Source: Micrasema longulum
Taxonomy: Eukaryota; Arthropoda; Insecta; Trichoptera; Brachycentridae
Direction of reading: 5' to 3'
DNA: 64,000 nucleotides
NCBI GenBank assembly: GCA_022494885.1
Contig: JAGVSM010001666.1
Location: 1-64,000 of the forward strand
Of this stretch, positions 63,671 through 64,000 are shown one piece after another; the stretch's first letter is position 1; each line of letters starts with the position of its first letter. A model generated the notes under the pieces. That model made no database searches, had not been told where the DNA came from, and saw only the letters and a program-made list of their open reading frames with translations. The position numbers and the translations under genes were made by a program.

Positions 63671-64000
63671 GTCAAAACGCTTATTTATATATATATATAT
63701 ATATATTTAATTAAATACAGCTTTTAATTACAGCCTTTATCAATAAAAATATATTGCTATAAATTTAAAAAAACGCTGAATGTTTAATGAAAATAAATAA
63801 ATATTTAATTGAATGGTGTGTATTGATGAAATTTTTAACGTTTAAAAAGATCAGCATTTATTTTTTATTTTTATTTTTTTTTTATAAGACCATAATTACT
63901 TTCATGCGTCATATTGCAGGACATATGGCGCTCGACGCGGCTGTTTTTAGCACTATTAATTTCTATAACAATTCGGCCAGTTGACATTTCAATTGAATAC

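Larger units (their letters stand above)
62881..64000 (-). other. intron of the DPP4-like gene, incomplete
   Basis: From acceptor CTTTGCAG at 62881 to beyond the window edge. It contains an RTE-like remnant with a nested LINE tail (63170-63670), a (TA)n run at 63686-63710, and unassigned AT-rich DNA. No upstream exon was found before 64000. Confidence 0.75.

Noticed and set aside
62881..64000. Search for the catalytic-Ser exon of the DPP4-like gene
   Set aside because: No GWSYGG-like coding stretch with splice sites is present; only repeats and AT-rich DNA.
1..64000. A bacterial, viral or plasmid-like gene system
   Set aside because: No gene density, operon, ribosome-binding pattern, LTRs, integrase or capsid-like frames; everything readable is insect-type genome with retroelement and DNA-transposon debris.

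Overview
The window reads as about 64 kb of eukaryotic, probably insect, nuclear DNA. It is AT-rich, interrupted by introns and crowded with old transposable elements. The evidence is: two spliced exons of an animal dipeptidyl-peptidase-4-type serine protease with good splice sites; many decayed non-LTR retrotransposon (LINE) reverse-transcriptase tails; tRNA-derived SINEs with TGATGATGA tails; foldback and hAT-like DNA elements; and no dense run of long ORFs. Some LINE tails look lepidopteran to me, but the order cannot be fixed by reading alone.

Layout. The only confident host gene is at the right end on the minus strand: the last two coding exons of a DPP4-like gene (62669-62880 and 58905-59024), with a 3.6-kb intron full of repeats. 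Both the catalytic Asp and the catalytic His are visible. The exon with the nucleophile Ser would lie beyond base 64000. Two GC/CpG-rich islands could be first exons or promoters: 17080-17345, fronted by an array of 25-bp repeats, and 21434-21900, ending in a strong minus-strand splice donor. Neither is proven.

The rest is mostly mobile-element debris. (1) A foldback family with very long inverted arms, in about sixteen pieces across the window. (2) A tRNA-derived SINE family in which at least two different tRNA-like heads share one 3' body. (3) LINEs: a YADD-motif family (best copy 55608-56640), a family ending in DRVVWRSILSAYP, families whose 3' UTR ends in a short RNA hairpin with CACGGG in the loop, and a family with a TC-rich 3' UTR. 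(4) Two hAT-type elements with 8-bp target duplications (34479-35146 and 47315-47881). (5) Elements with GGGCCCTGATTAC inverted ends (9943-10968 and 35626-35877). (6) Palindromic units carrying a hammerhead-ribozyme-like core, CTGACGA then a stem then GAAAC. Several nested insertions give a relative order of events.

No operon, CRISPR array, integrated phage or intact autonomous element was seen. The most interesting leads are structural RNA: the hammerhead-like motif with compensatory stem changes, and the covarying hairpins at LINE 3' ends. Stretches listed as unassigned are AT-rich DNA in which I recognised no gene.
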